Source: Phyllobacterium sp. OV277 (lineage in GTDB: Bacteria; Pseudomonadota; Alphaproteobacteria; Rhizobiales; Rhizobiaceae). Taken from it: 64,000 nt of DNA. The stretch spans positions 1 to 64,000 of the forward strand of contig NZ_FNIY01000005.1 of NCBI RefSeq assembly GCF_900104355.1, written 5' to 3'. Below are positions 1 to 7,676 of the stretch, in pieces. Numbering within the stretch: the stretch's first letter is position 1; every line of letters starts with the position of its first letter. Below the pieces are notes generated by a model. The model saw nothing but the letters and a program-made list of their open reading frames with translations. It searched no databases and was not told where the DNA came from. A program made the position numbers and the translations under genes.

Positions 1-2880
1 CTGACCCCAGGCGGCCATGACAGGTGCGTCAGACGGAACCAGCGCCTTGGCATCCGGGCCATAACCCATGACAGGCACATCAACAGCCGCCACATCGCCA
101 AAGGCTGCCCTGATCCGGTCATTGGCCGCATTGCGCAACAACTGGCTGCTATTGACCAGTGCTGTCTTGGCCGAGGCATGTGCCTCACCCGACAACCGGC
201 CAAACGCAGCACGCGCTTCATCGGCGCCCACCTGTAGAACAACAGCGTCATAAACAGCGTTGCCACCACCCAATGTTTCAACCGCTGCTGCCGTCATCCG
301 CTGATTGCCTGTCACGCCAACGGAAGGAAACAAGACTTTATTGCGGGCAATATCAAGATAGACGGTACGCGGATCATAGGTGAGACCAAGGTCAACAAAC
401 GGCATATTCTGGCTGAGGTTTCCGAAGGCGCCGGTGATGCCGCCATCTGCACTCAAAATGGTATAACGACGTCCCGGCATGTAGTTGCCCAAGACTTTGA
501 CCACATCCACATTGGCACCCGCGATAACAGCCGATCCGCTTGCCGCAATCCTGTCGCTTGATCCAGCAGGATCAATCTCGACACGATAGGTTGAGCCAGC
601 GCCGAGGCTGACATTGCCAGCCACAGATAGCGTGCCAATCGAATTTCCGGGAGCAATCGTACCGCCGCTTGCTACGGTCAAACCGCCGATTGTCCCACTG
701 CCGCCAAGGGTCGAACCTGCACCAACGGTTACATCGCCCATAAGCTTGGCGCCCGGATGGTCAGCGTCACCAATGACCAATCCGCCACCGTTGATCAAGG
801 TTGAGCCGCTATAGCTGCTCTGTCCGTTGAGGATCAGCCAGCCAGCACCCGATTTGGTCAGATTGCCGGTGCCGTCAATATTGCCATTATAGCGAGTGTT
901 GATCGCCTGATTCACACCGAGTGACGCGCTGCCAAGCTTGATGCTTCCGCCCTGACCCGATAGCGACGACATCGACAGGCTGTAATTATTGAGGTCAAGA
1001 CTGCCGCCATTGACCTGATAGTTGGTACCATCGACAAAACCACCGGCAATGCCTGATTTCAGCGTGCCTTTCTCGACAAAGGTTCCGCCCATGTAGCTGT
1101 TGGCACTGGCAAAGACGAGGGTACCATCGCCGAGCTTTGTCAGGCTGCCGGCACCCGTCACGCCCTGATCCACAGATACAGTATTGCCGGCATCGGATAT
1201 ATCAATCCAGCCCGGTTGTTCCAAAGACACAGCGCGGTCGAGATTGTGCATGGATTGACCAACGACTCGAAGGCCACCATAGGCGAGCCTGAGTTTGGCC
1301 TGACGTCCCCCCAAAGCCGCATCTTCATCAACAATAACAGTGCCACCATCGGTTACGAGCGTTTCGCCAATGAATGAATGATCGTCGATGCAATAGTCCT
1401 TGATCGCCTGCTGGAAACGGGCGTCTGTGCTTTTGCAATTCAGCAGGGTCTTCTTTTCGGCAAGTGTCAGACCAGTGAGGATAGGATTGCCATCAGCATC
1501 GGCAATCTGGCCGAGATAAACATCGTTGCGGTTATTGTTGCGGGTTAGATAAAATTCCTTGTTTTGCCCGGCGAAATTATAAGCACCAGAGCCCCAGACG
1601 AGCCGGGTCTTTTCTCCTGCACCCTCGGTATAATTTTCAAGCTGCGGCCCAATCCAGCGCAAATCCTGTGCCACGGGTTCGTGATCGGACAAAGACCCCC
1701 CCGATGGCAGACGGGCGCTACCGGAAAGATTGCCTGTAGATTTACCCGTATCGCCAATCTCGGTCCATTTCGCGAACGGCCGCGACATCATGATATGATC
1801 AATGGTGACGCGATCCCAGCTGGCCCATGTGTTGGTTGCATCTTCGCCATCGCTGGTCCAGGTGGCACGTTCATCACCCACCCGGCTTGGCTGAAACTGC
1901 TCCCTGTTTCGCTCCAACTGGAAAAGCTGATACTGCTTTTTCAGAATATTCATCGTCACCGGCAGATTGTCGGCAACGGGATAGGTTTCATCCTGCAGGC
2001 CGGTATCCTTTCCAGCCTTCATGGCTGTCTCCAGAGCTGTTCCCCACTGCGTCCACGATAATGAATCGATGTTTTGACCGGGAAATGCATCCTGAATTGT
2101 CTGCCGATATTTTGCCGTATCGGCTAGCGCCAGATATTCGTTAGCGAGCTTTTTATAAAAGCTGTTTCCGCCAGCCGCTTTGATGACCAGCAGCTGCTGC
2201 TCTTTCCTGTTCAGCCCGCGCTCGGATATATCGCCCGCATTGAAATCACCGAGGATGACTGTTGGAACGGGGTTGGCCGCAGCGGCAATGTTGAGTTCCT
2301 TTGATTGCCTTATCCGGTTTGTCGACTCGTCGTAGTAGTTCAGATGGACGCTGTTGACGATCGCGGTGGGAAAGCCGTTACCCGGATTAATCCTGACTGA
2401 GTCTCCGGGTAAATTTTGAAAGGCAACGGATGAAAAGAGGCTGCCGCTGCCCTTCGCGCCTTCATCCGGGTTTTTCTGTGCGGTGACGAAGCTATCTTGC
2501 TTTCGTGGTCCGCTGTTCATCACATCAAGCGTGTTCTGCGCGAACCAATCAGCGACACTTGTACCTTTGAAAGTAGCGCTTCCGTTATTGTTCAATTCCG
2601 GGAGCACCAGTACATCCGGTGCCACGCTGCGAAGCAATTGCTTCATTGCATCGGTGTAGACAAGATTACCGGCCAGTTTTTGCGCCGGGTCCCAGATTTT
2701 CGAGTTGGCCCCAAGATTCCAGATATTAAAGGCCATGAACTTCACAGAGTAGTTTTTTGTGTTCGCATCCTGTGCCATTGCCGGGGATGAAACCCCGCAG
2801 GCAAGGACTGCAATGGCACTGCTAGCCATTCCAATCCTCAATGCTGTCAGTGTGCTATTCCGCTTCTGCTGCTTTTGCAT
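1..2880 (-). CDS. Autotransporter with endonuclease/exonuclease/phosphatase passenger (3' end outside window)
   Basis: The frame is open from an ATG at 2880 to the window edge (960 codons, no stop). The protein starts with a signal peptide ending near AMAQ. The next ~400 residues carry the conserved motifs of the endonuclease/exonuclease/phosphatase (EEP) fold: FNIWN, LPELN, VHLNYYD, ILGDFNAGD, IDHIMM and LSDHEPV. The metal-binding and catalytic Asp, Asn and His therefore look intact. A glycine-rich beta-helical stalk follows, with autotransporter-associated strand repeats such as GGTFVEKGTLKSG and GSTLINGGGLVIG. The last residues seen (MAAWGQ) look like the start of the outer-membrane beta-barrel. 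Known family behaviour: a type V protein exports or displays its passenger. Inference: a cell-surface or released nuclease or phospholipase-type phosphodiesterase; substrate unknown. Confidence 0.85.
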   Translation of the reverse strand, partial: MQKQQKRNSTLTALRIGMASSAIAVLACGVSSPAMAQDANTKNYSVKFMAFNIWNLGANSKIWDPAQKLAGNLVYTDAMKQLLRSVAPDVLVLPELNNNGSATFKGTSVADWFAQNTLDVMNSGPRKQDSFVTAQKNPDEGAKGSGSLFSSVAFQNLPGDSVRINPGNGFPTAIVNSVHLNYYDESTNRIRQSKELNIAAAANPVPTVILGDFNAGDISERGLNRKEQQLLVIKAAGGNSFYKKLANEYLALADTAKYRQTIQDAFPGQNIDSLSWTQWGTALETAMKAGKDTGLQDETYPVADNLPVTMNILKKQYQLFQLERNREQFQPSRVGDERATWTSDGEDATNTWASWDRVTIDHIMMSRPFAKWTEIGDTGKSTGNLSGSARLPSGGSLSDHEPVAQDLRWIGPQLENYTEGAGEKTRLVWGSGAYNFAGQNKEFYLTRNNNRNDVYLGQIADADGNPILTGLTLAEKKTLLNCKSTDARFQQAIKDYCIDDHSFIGETLVTDGGTVIVDEDAALGGRQAKLRLAYGGLRVVGQSMHNLDRAVSLEQPGWIDISDAGNTVSVDQGVTGAGSLTKLGDGTLVFASANSYMGGTFVEKGTLKSGIAGGFVDGTNYQVNGGSLDLNNYSLSMSSLSGQGGSIKLGSASLGVNQAINTRYNGNIDGTGNLTKSGAGWLILNGQSSYSGSTLINGGGLVIGDADHPGAKLMGDVTVGAGSTLGGSGTIGGLTVASGGTIAPGNSIGTLSVAGNVSLGAGSTYRVEIDPAGSSDRIAASGSAVIAGANVDVVKVLGNYMPGRRYTILSADGGITGAFGNLSQNMPFVDLGLTYDPRTVYLDIARNKVLFPSVGVTGNQRMTAAAVETLGGGNAVYDAVVLQVGADEARAAFGRLSGEAHASAKTALVNSSQLLRNAANDRIRAAFGDVAAVDVPVMGYGPDAKALVPSDAPVMAAWGQ

Positions 2881-3222
2881 GATGTAGCCCCCGCCTTACG
2901 ATCAATATCAAATTGACGAATTCAAAATGTTATTTTTCCAACATTAGACGATGCATATGTCAGTTTAACAACATTTCTTGCGGAGAGTCTTGCTTTCCCG
3001 TCATTTGATCAACACAAACAGCGTCGAACAAACCAACCCTCTGGAATGACAGGGAATATGGGGAAGACAATTTTGGCAGCTTGGCGCAAGTAGATTGCAC
3101 TATAACGGCTGCACGCTATGAAACACGCTTTGGGCTCGTGACCTGACCATGTTTGACGTCGTTATTATGTGGCTTGTCTGGATAAGTATCAGTTGATCCG
3201 AAATCACTTCAACCGGCGCTAA
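2881..3222. other. Intergenic region upstream of the autotransporter
   Basis: No gene seen. The stretch is AT-rich near the autotransporter start and should hold its promoter. A small inverted repeat AATGTT-N8-AACATT lies at 2926-2945. It could be an operator, but it is short and may be chance. The far end is the 3' side of dmeF. Confidence 0.4.
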
Positions 3223-4161
3223 TCAAGCCGCTTTCTGCTCAACTTCGACCGTCACATGCGACAGGTCATGGATATGCGACAGTTTTGCACGATAGGAAGA
3301 AGGCGCTTCCGGATGATCGCTTATGATTGATACAATCGCCCCGTGATGACCCGGTCCAAGCTGCCACACGTGAAGGTCCGTAATGACATCGCCTTCCAGT
3401 TCAATGGCAGTGCGAATTTCTTCCGGCAAATCCTCGTTTGACGGAACATAATCAAGCAGAACACCACCAGCGTTGCGGATAAGGCCCCACGACCAGTTGG
3501 CGATGACCAGCGCACCAACAATACCAATTGCCGGATCAAGCCAGAGCCATCCATAGAGGCTTCCCGCCGTGAGCGCGCCGATTGCCAATACAGAGGTCAG
3601 CGCGTCAGCCAGCACATGCACATATGCCGCCTGCAGATTGTTATCATGTGCATGAGTGTGGTGGTGATCATGGTCGTGGTGCCCGTGATGCGCATGATCA
3701 TCCCGCAAAAGCCAGGCACAGATCAGATTAACGGCAAGACCAACGACGGCGATGGATATCGCCTGCGGAAAATTGATCGGGATCGGATTGGTCAGGCGCA
3801 GAAAACTCTCCCAGCCGATCAGTATGGCGATAAGGGCAAGAACCACGGCGCTGGCAAACGCAGCCAGATCGCCGAATTTCCCGGTTCCAAAGGTAAAACG
3901 CGGATTACGGGCATGTTTCCTTGCGTAGAGATAGGCCAGAGCCGCAATGAGCATAGCTGCTGCGTGAGTGGACATATGCCAGCCATCAGCGACCAATGCC
4001 ATCGAGCCATAGACCGTGCCTGCAATAATTTCGGCAACCATCATCACAGTCGTCAGGATGATGACGAGCCATGTCCGGCGCTCGTTACGGGCATGATTGT
4101 CACCAAGGAACACATGATCGTGCGAACCTGACTCTAAATGCGTCGATTGGTTCTGCGTCAT
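3223..4161 (-). CDS. dmeF: CDF family Ni/Co efflux transporter DmeF
   Basis: A 312-aa cation diffusion facilitator that exports divalent metal across the inner membrane in exchange for protons. About six membrane segments are visible. Candidate metal-site residues are in LVADGWHMSTH (TM2) and HVLADALTSVL (TM5). A long His/Asp loop (HAHHGHHDHDHHHTHAHD, around residues 155-172) lies between TM4 and TM5, and a cytoplasmic C-terminal domain follows. It overlaps the upstream regulator by ATGA, so the two are translationally coupled. The pairing with an RcnR-like repressor points to cobalt/nickel rather than zinc; this is known for rhizobial dmeRF and inferred here. Confidence 0.88.
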   Translation of the reverse strand: MTQNQSTHLESGSHDHVFLGDNHARNERRTWLVIILTTVMMVAEIIAGTVYGSMALVADGWHMSTHAAAMLIAALAYLYARKHARNPRFTFGTGKFGDLAAFASAVVLALIAILIGWESFLRLTNPIPINFPQAISIAVVGLAVNLICAWLLRDDHAHHGHHDHDHHHTHAHDNNLQAAYVHVLADALTSVLAIGALTAGSLYGWLWLDPAIGIVGALVIANWSWGLIRNAGGVLLDYVPSNEDLPEEIRTAIELEGDVITDLHVWQLGPGHHGAIVSIISDHPEAPSSYRAKLSHIHDLSHVTVEVEQKAA

Positions 4162-4436
4162 TTGAGATATTTCCTTACAACATCAATGAGCTCTGCCGCC
4201 CCTTGCGCCCTCTCGGCATCCTCGTCTTTGTCCGGATCGACCACATGCATCCGAATGTGATCTTCAATGAGTTCGCCCATCAGGCCATTCACTGCACCCC
4301 GCACGGAAGCGACCAGGTTCAGGATTTCGCCGCACGGCACCTCCGCTTCCAGGCCACGTTCAACAGCCTCCATCTGCCCTTTCAGGCGACGGATGCGAGC
4401 GATCAGTTTGGTCTTTTCTGCGATTGTATGACTCAT
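4158..4436 (-). CDS. dmeR: CsoR/RcnR family metal-responsive repressor DmeR
   Basis: A 92-aa all-helical repressor of the CsoR/RcnR/FrmR family. With the start at 4436 (MSHTIAEK), the metal ligands fall exactly at the RcnR positions: His3, Cys35, His60 and His64. This favours six-coordinate Ni/Co sensing over copper or formaldehyde sensing. A longer frame reaches 4502, but it would shift His3 away and leave the ribosome site inside the gene. The gene is first in a two-gene operon with dmeF. A G-tract operator-like sequence lies immediately upstream and also supplies the ribosome-binding purines. Confidence 0.88.
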   Translation of the reverse strand: MSHTIAEKTKLIARIRRLKGQMEAVERGLEAEVPCGEILNLVASVRGAVNGLMGELIEDHIRMHVVDPDKDEDAERAQGAAELIDVVRKYLK

Positions 4437-4437
4437 A

Positions 4438-4458
4438 ATATACCCCCCTACCCTATAT
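4438..4458 (-). promoter_or_regulatory. Putative DmeR operator overlapping the ribosome-binding site
   Basis: The plus strand reads ATATA, six C, TA, CCC, TATAT, an AT-flanked G/C tract of the type bound by RcnR/CsoR-family repressors. In gene orientation the GGGGGG run lies about 7 nt before the dmeR ATG, so it probably also serves as the Shine-Dalgarno sequence. The operator role is inferred from the family. Confidence 0.55.
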
Positions 4459-4586
4459 TTTGCTTTCATGCAAGATGAACGCGCCAGCCAACCGTTGAGC
4501 AAAGAGGTATCAGATCAACCGTGCCGGGTTCATTCCGTGTCGGTAAAACTGTTTAGATCAACGACGGTATGGGCTCTGTCTCAGCT

Positions 4587-5192
4587 TCACATCACAACAA
4601 CTTTCGCGCCAATTTTGACCCGCCCATACAAATCATTGACGTGGCTGTTCAGCATCCGGAAACATCCTGATGACGATGTTGTTCCAATGGTTTCCGGCTC
4701 GTTCGTACCGTGAATTCGATAAAGAGTTTGACCGAGATAAATCGCCCGTGATCCAAGCGGATTGTCAGGTCCTCCCGACATTGAAACGGGCAAATCCGGG
4801 CGTCTTTTCAGCATATCGGCTGGTGGAGTCCAACTTGGCCATTCTGCCTTGCGGCTCACCTGTTCAACACCGTGCCATGCGAAACCCTCGCGGCCAACAC
4901 CAATCGGATAGAGCAGCGCCCGGTCTCCAAGCACAAACAGAAGTGACATCTTCCGTGTGTCGATAATGATCGTTCCAGCAGCTTCATTGCCCGTATATGT
5001 GACGTATCTCGGATCTGCTATCCGGGTCGGACGATGCGTCCGCTGCGGGGAGTTCGATCCGGATTCGCCAAACAGAAAATCTCGGTATTCAGGTGAAATA
5101 GCATCCACCGGTTGGTTCTGTGCATACGTAGACTGCACCACAAACAGAAGCATGGGGGCGGCAAGAACTGCAAAATATCTGAATGATAACAA
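4587..5192 (-). CDS. L,D-transpeptidase (YkuD domain), secreted
   Basis: A 201-aa protein with an N-terminal signal peptide (cleavage near TYAQ) and a YkuD catalytic domain. The motif HGTNEPETIG...SSGCFRM supplies the catalytic His161 and Cys177. The family makes 3-3 peptidoglycan cross-links or attaches proteins to the wall in the periplasm. The start lies 24 bp after the sctU stop on the same strand, so the gene is probably co-transcribed with sctU. Alphaproteobacteria carry many such enzymes in housekeeping loci, so a T3SS role is inferred from position only. Confidence 0.85.
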   Translation of the reverse strand: MLSFRYFAVLAAPMLLFVVQSTYAQNQPVDAISPEYRDFLFGESGSNSPQRTHRPTRIADPRYVTYTGNEAAGTIIIDTRKMSLLFVLGDRALLYPIGVGREGFAWHGVEQVSRKAEWPSWTPPADMLKRRPDLPVSMSGGPDNPLGSRAIYLGQTLYRIHGTNEPETIGTTSSSGCFRMLNSHVNDLYGRVKIGAKVVVM

Positions 5193-5216
5193 GAGATGTC
5201 TCCGGCGGTCGTTAAT

Positions 5217-6254
5217 TCAAATCACCTTGGCTGCCACCAGATAATTGGCAACGGCACTAAATCTGCGTTCAGGAACAGGGGTTCCGATGCTGACAGCTTC
5301 AAGATCCTGTGCGAGTTCTTCGTCCTCATACATCGGAATGGTCAGCGCCTGAGCCCGGGCAAGCATGACGTGATAATTGTCTGCCGTAGAACGGCAGGTC
5401 AGTACTGGCACAGGCGTCTCTCCCGCGACATAGCGCACACCTATGATGAGGCGATCGCGGCTTATGATAAGAAGTGAACTGTGTTTGAGACCAACTCTCA
5501 CCGCACTTGTGGCGCGCCGCTCTGCCAGCCGCTCACGTTGCACTGCCGGATCGCCTTCAATATCCTTGCGCTCGCGCTTAAGCTCACTTTGCGTCATCTG
5601 CATTTCACGCATGAACAACCAGCGTTGCAGCACGACATCAACGGCACCAACGATCAAAAAGGCTATGATCGTCGTTATCGCCAGCGGGCGAACCATCGCC
5701 CAAAAAGTTTCCTGCGTGCACGCGCCGCCACAGGAAGGCGATTGAAACAGAGCTTCCAGCCCCGACCGGAACACAATGATAAAAGCCACGCCGAGGCATG
5801 ATATCTTCACGATGCCCTTCAGAAATTCCACGACGCTTTTCAGGGAGAATATCCGCTTGAACCCCGTCGTAGGACTGATCCGGCTGAAATCCGGCTTCAA
5901 CGGGTCTGTCGAGAACACAAAGCCTCCGGTAATGGCCGCATTTGTGACTATGATGATGGCAATTGTGATGATGAGGATAGGCAGTACAGATGTAAGGAAG
6001 CCGCCAATGGCTATCCGGGTCATGCGGTACAACACATCTGCAAACGGTTGTTCGTAAAATCGCGCGGCTTCCTCGAACATTGATTCAGCGCGAAATTGCA
6101 GCGATGCCAATATGCTGGAAAGAAACACGATTCCTCCCAGCAATGTCGCTCCCGATACCATGTCTGTGCTATGCGCTACCTGTCCCTTCTCGCGCGCATC
6201 ATCAATTTTCTTGTCTGACGCCGGTAGGTTTTTTTCTTCACTGGTGTCTGTCAC
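5217..6254 (-). CDS. sctU: T3SS export gate switch protein SctU, lacking the NPTH autocleavage motif
   Basis: A 345-aa member of the FlhB/YscU family, which switches the T3SS export gate between substrate classes. Four membrane segments lie between about residues 35 and 215, followed by the linker EGDPAVQRERLAERR and the cytoplasmic domain. The domain aligns well on both sides of the cleavage site (SSLLII...LIIGVRYVAGETPVP), but the four residues that should be NPTH are S265-R-D-R268. No frameshift explains this. The catalytic Asn and the Pro are absent, so self-cleavage as known in YscU/FlhB should not occur. The gene is split from the main sct operon, followed by ldt, and divergent from the TPR lipoprotein gene. 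Confidence 0.88.
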   Translation of the reverse strand: MTDTSEEKNLPASDKKIDDAREKGQVAHSTDMVSGATLLGGIVFLSSILASLQFRAESMFEEAARFYEQPFADVLYRMTRIAIGGFLTSVLPILIITIAIIIVTNAAITGGFVFSTDPLKPDFSRISPTTGFKRIFSLKSVVEFLKGIVKISCLGVAFIIVFRSGLEALFQSPSCGGACTQETFWAMVRPLAITTIIAFLIVGAVDVVLQRWLFMREMQMTQSELKRERKDIEGDPAVQRERLAERRATSAVRVGLKHSSLLIISRDRLIIGVRYVAGETPVPVLTCRSTADNYHVMLARAQALTIPMYEDEELAQDLEAVSIGTPVPERRFSAVANYLVAAKVI

Positions 6255-6386
6255 TGCTCATATCCGCATTTCAGTCCGTCATTTGTGCCACAAACGGCAA
6301 CACTCACAAAACGAATTATGAAACTTGTGAAACTGATATCATATGCGCTATTGAGTTAGCTGTGAATATTCGCGGGGGAGAGTTGC
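6255..6386. promoter_or_regulatory. Divergent promoter region, sctU / TPR lipoprotein
   Basis: This 132-bp spacer separates two divergent secretion genes. It contains CTCACAAAA at 6303-6311 and TTGTGA at 6325-6330, which form a loose inverted pair, and TGTGAATATT at 6361-6370. The same hexamers recur upstream of the 56-aa gene and the 2087-aa protein. No clear -35/-10 pair was assigned. Confidence 0.4.
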
Positions 6387-7181
6387 ATGGCACTACGTTG
6401 GGCGAATGCTTTGGCATATGGCGGGGTGCTGCTCGCGCTGTCCGGTTGTAACACCACACCCGAAAAGCCAACTCCGCAAATGACCGATCAAGCCCGGCTG
6501 ATGAAACTTGCTGCCGATGTCGAGAAACGTGGCGACAAGGGAACAGCGCTTGCGCTTTACGAGCGCGCAGCAACATCCTCGACAGATCCGGCCATCCAAC
6601 TGCGCTTGGCAAAGGCGCGTGAGGCTGCGGATGATCTCGAAGGCGCCGAAACGGTTTATCGCAGCATCCTGACCGCAAACCCCAATAACAGTGACGCATT
6701 GACAGGATTGGGTTCAATACAGTTGCAAAGCGGCGATGCGCAGGGTGCCATTCGCTCGCTCAGCGCAGCTGCAACGCAGAAGCCAACAGGCAGAATCTAT
6801 AACAAGCTGGGCACAGCCTATATCCTGCTCGGGCAAACAGAAAATGCGGAAAACGCTTTCAACAAGGCGCTCGCAATCGAACCCGGCAAGCTTGACACCC
6901 GTACAAATCTTGCATTGGCACAGGCAATTGGCGGAAAATTCCCCGTTGCCACCTCGACAATGCAGGAAGTGGTCAATTCACCATTGGTGGAAAGACGCCA
7001 GCTTATCAATTACGCGGTTATCTTGCGTATGTCAGGCCGTACCGACGAAGCCCGCGCGGTCAATGTCCCTGAGATGACAGCAGCAGGCAAGGAAACCATT
7101 CTTCGCCAGGCTGCCAATGCTGTGACAATCAAAGATCCTGCGTCCCGCGCCAAAGCGATCGGTGTGATCGCTTCCGGCTGA
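6387..7181 (+). CDS. TPR lipoprotein, TadD/pilotin-like
   Basis: A 264-aa protein with a lipoprotein signal peptide (lipobox LSGC, Cys21) and about five tetratricopeptide repeats, for example ALALYERAATSS, AETVYRSILTANP and AENAFNKALAIEPG. The layout matches TadD-type lipoproteins, which help Tad/CpaC secretins assemble. The ATG at 6387 has a GGGGGAGAG ribosome site 8-10 nt upstream. It lies next to a CpaC-like secretin and a CpaD-like lipoprotein, so a pilotin-like role for this T3SS secretin is a reasonable inference. TPR proteins are generic, so the exact role is not proven. Confidence 0.7.
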   Translation: MALRWANALAYGGVLLALSGCNTTPEKPTPQMTDQARLMKLAADVEKRGDKGTALALYERAATSSTDPAIQLRLAKAREAADDLEGAETVYRSILTANPNNSDALTGLGSIQLQSGDAQGAIRSLSAAATQKPTGRIYNKLGTAYILLGQTENAENAFNKALAIEPGKLDTRTNLALAQAIGGKFPVATSTMQEVVNSPLVERRQLINYAVILRMSGRTDEARAVNVPEMTAAGKETILRQAANAVTIKDPASRAKAIGVIASG

Positions 7182-7222
7182 TACGCACAGCAAGTTCTGC
7201 ATAAAGCGGAACCTGCTTGAAA

Positions 7223-7672
7223 TCAGTTTCCCCCAAGATTGGTGGTGGACTCCGCTGGCTTGCTTCCAACGCGCTCGTCACCCTCGATTATGCGCTTGGC
7301 TGCACGCGCAACGGGCGCTGCCATGGCCGGACCCATGTCTCGACCGCGTACCAGGTCGCCCTCTTTTTCCGCCATCAGTTGCAGATTGAGATTGTTGGCG
7401 CAACCTGAAGACAGATACAGCGCATCCGGCGTATTGTCAGGGGTGGTGCACGCGTCTGGAACAAGCATTCGGCCCTCAGCGGCATAACCTCTCTCACCCG
7501 GCCTGTCATACCCCTTGCGCACGATCTTGCCTTTGCTGCCTGCCGCAACAGGGCCGGTGGAAACATAGTGATAATTGGGGGAATAGGGTTCAGGCTGGGT
7601 CTGGCAGCCGCCCACACCCAAGAGGGCGCACAACCCGGCAAAATGAAGAATCTGGCGTGGGCTCATTTTCAT
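7223..7672 (-). CDS. CpaD-like pilus-assembly-type lipoprotein
   Basis: A 149-aa lipoprotein (lipobox GVGGC near residue 23). The C-terminal half resembles CpaD of Tad pili: SSGCANNLNLQLM followed by GDLVRGRDMGPAMAAPVARAAKRI, the 'GCA..NL...DL..P..M.PA' pattern. The start is set at 7672 because GGGAG precedes it by 9 nt. A frame-compatible ATG at 7690 lies inside the secretin gene and has no such site. The gene begins 4 nt after the secretin stop, so the two are surely co-translated. CpaD proteins accompany CpaC secretins at the outer membrane, which supports a Tad-like outer ring for this T3SS. Confidence 0.65.
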   Translation of the reverse strand: MKMSPRQILHFAGLCALLGVGGCQTQPEPYSPNYHYVSTGPVAAGSKGKIVRKGYDRPGERGYAAEGRMLVPDACTTPDNTPDALYLSSGCANNLNLQLMAEKEGDLVRGRDMGPAMAAPVARAAKRIIEGDERVGSKPAESTTNLGGN

Positions 7673-7676
7673 ATTC

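Noticed and set aside
1564-2144. Plus-strand frames of 105-165 codons at the left end
   Set aside because: They are shadows of the autotransporter gene, which runs through the region on the minus strand.
4587-5192. A T3SS lytic transglycosylase downstream of sctU
   Set aside because: The motif is the YkuD His/Cys pair of L,D-transpeptidases, not a lysozyme-like fold.
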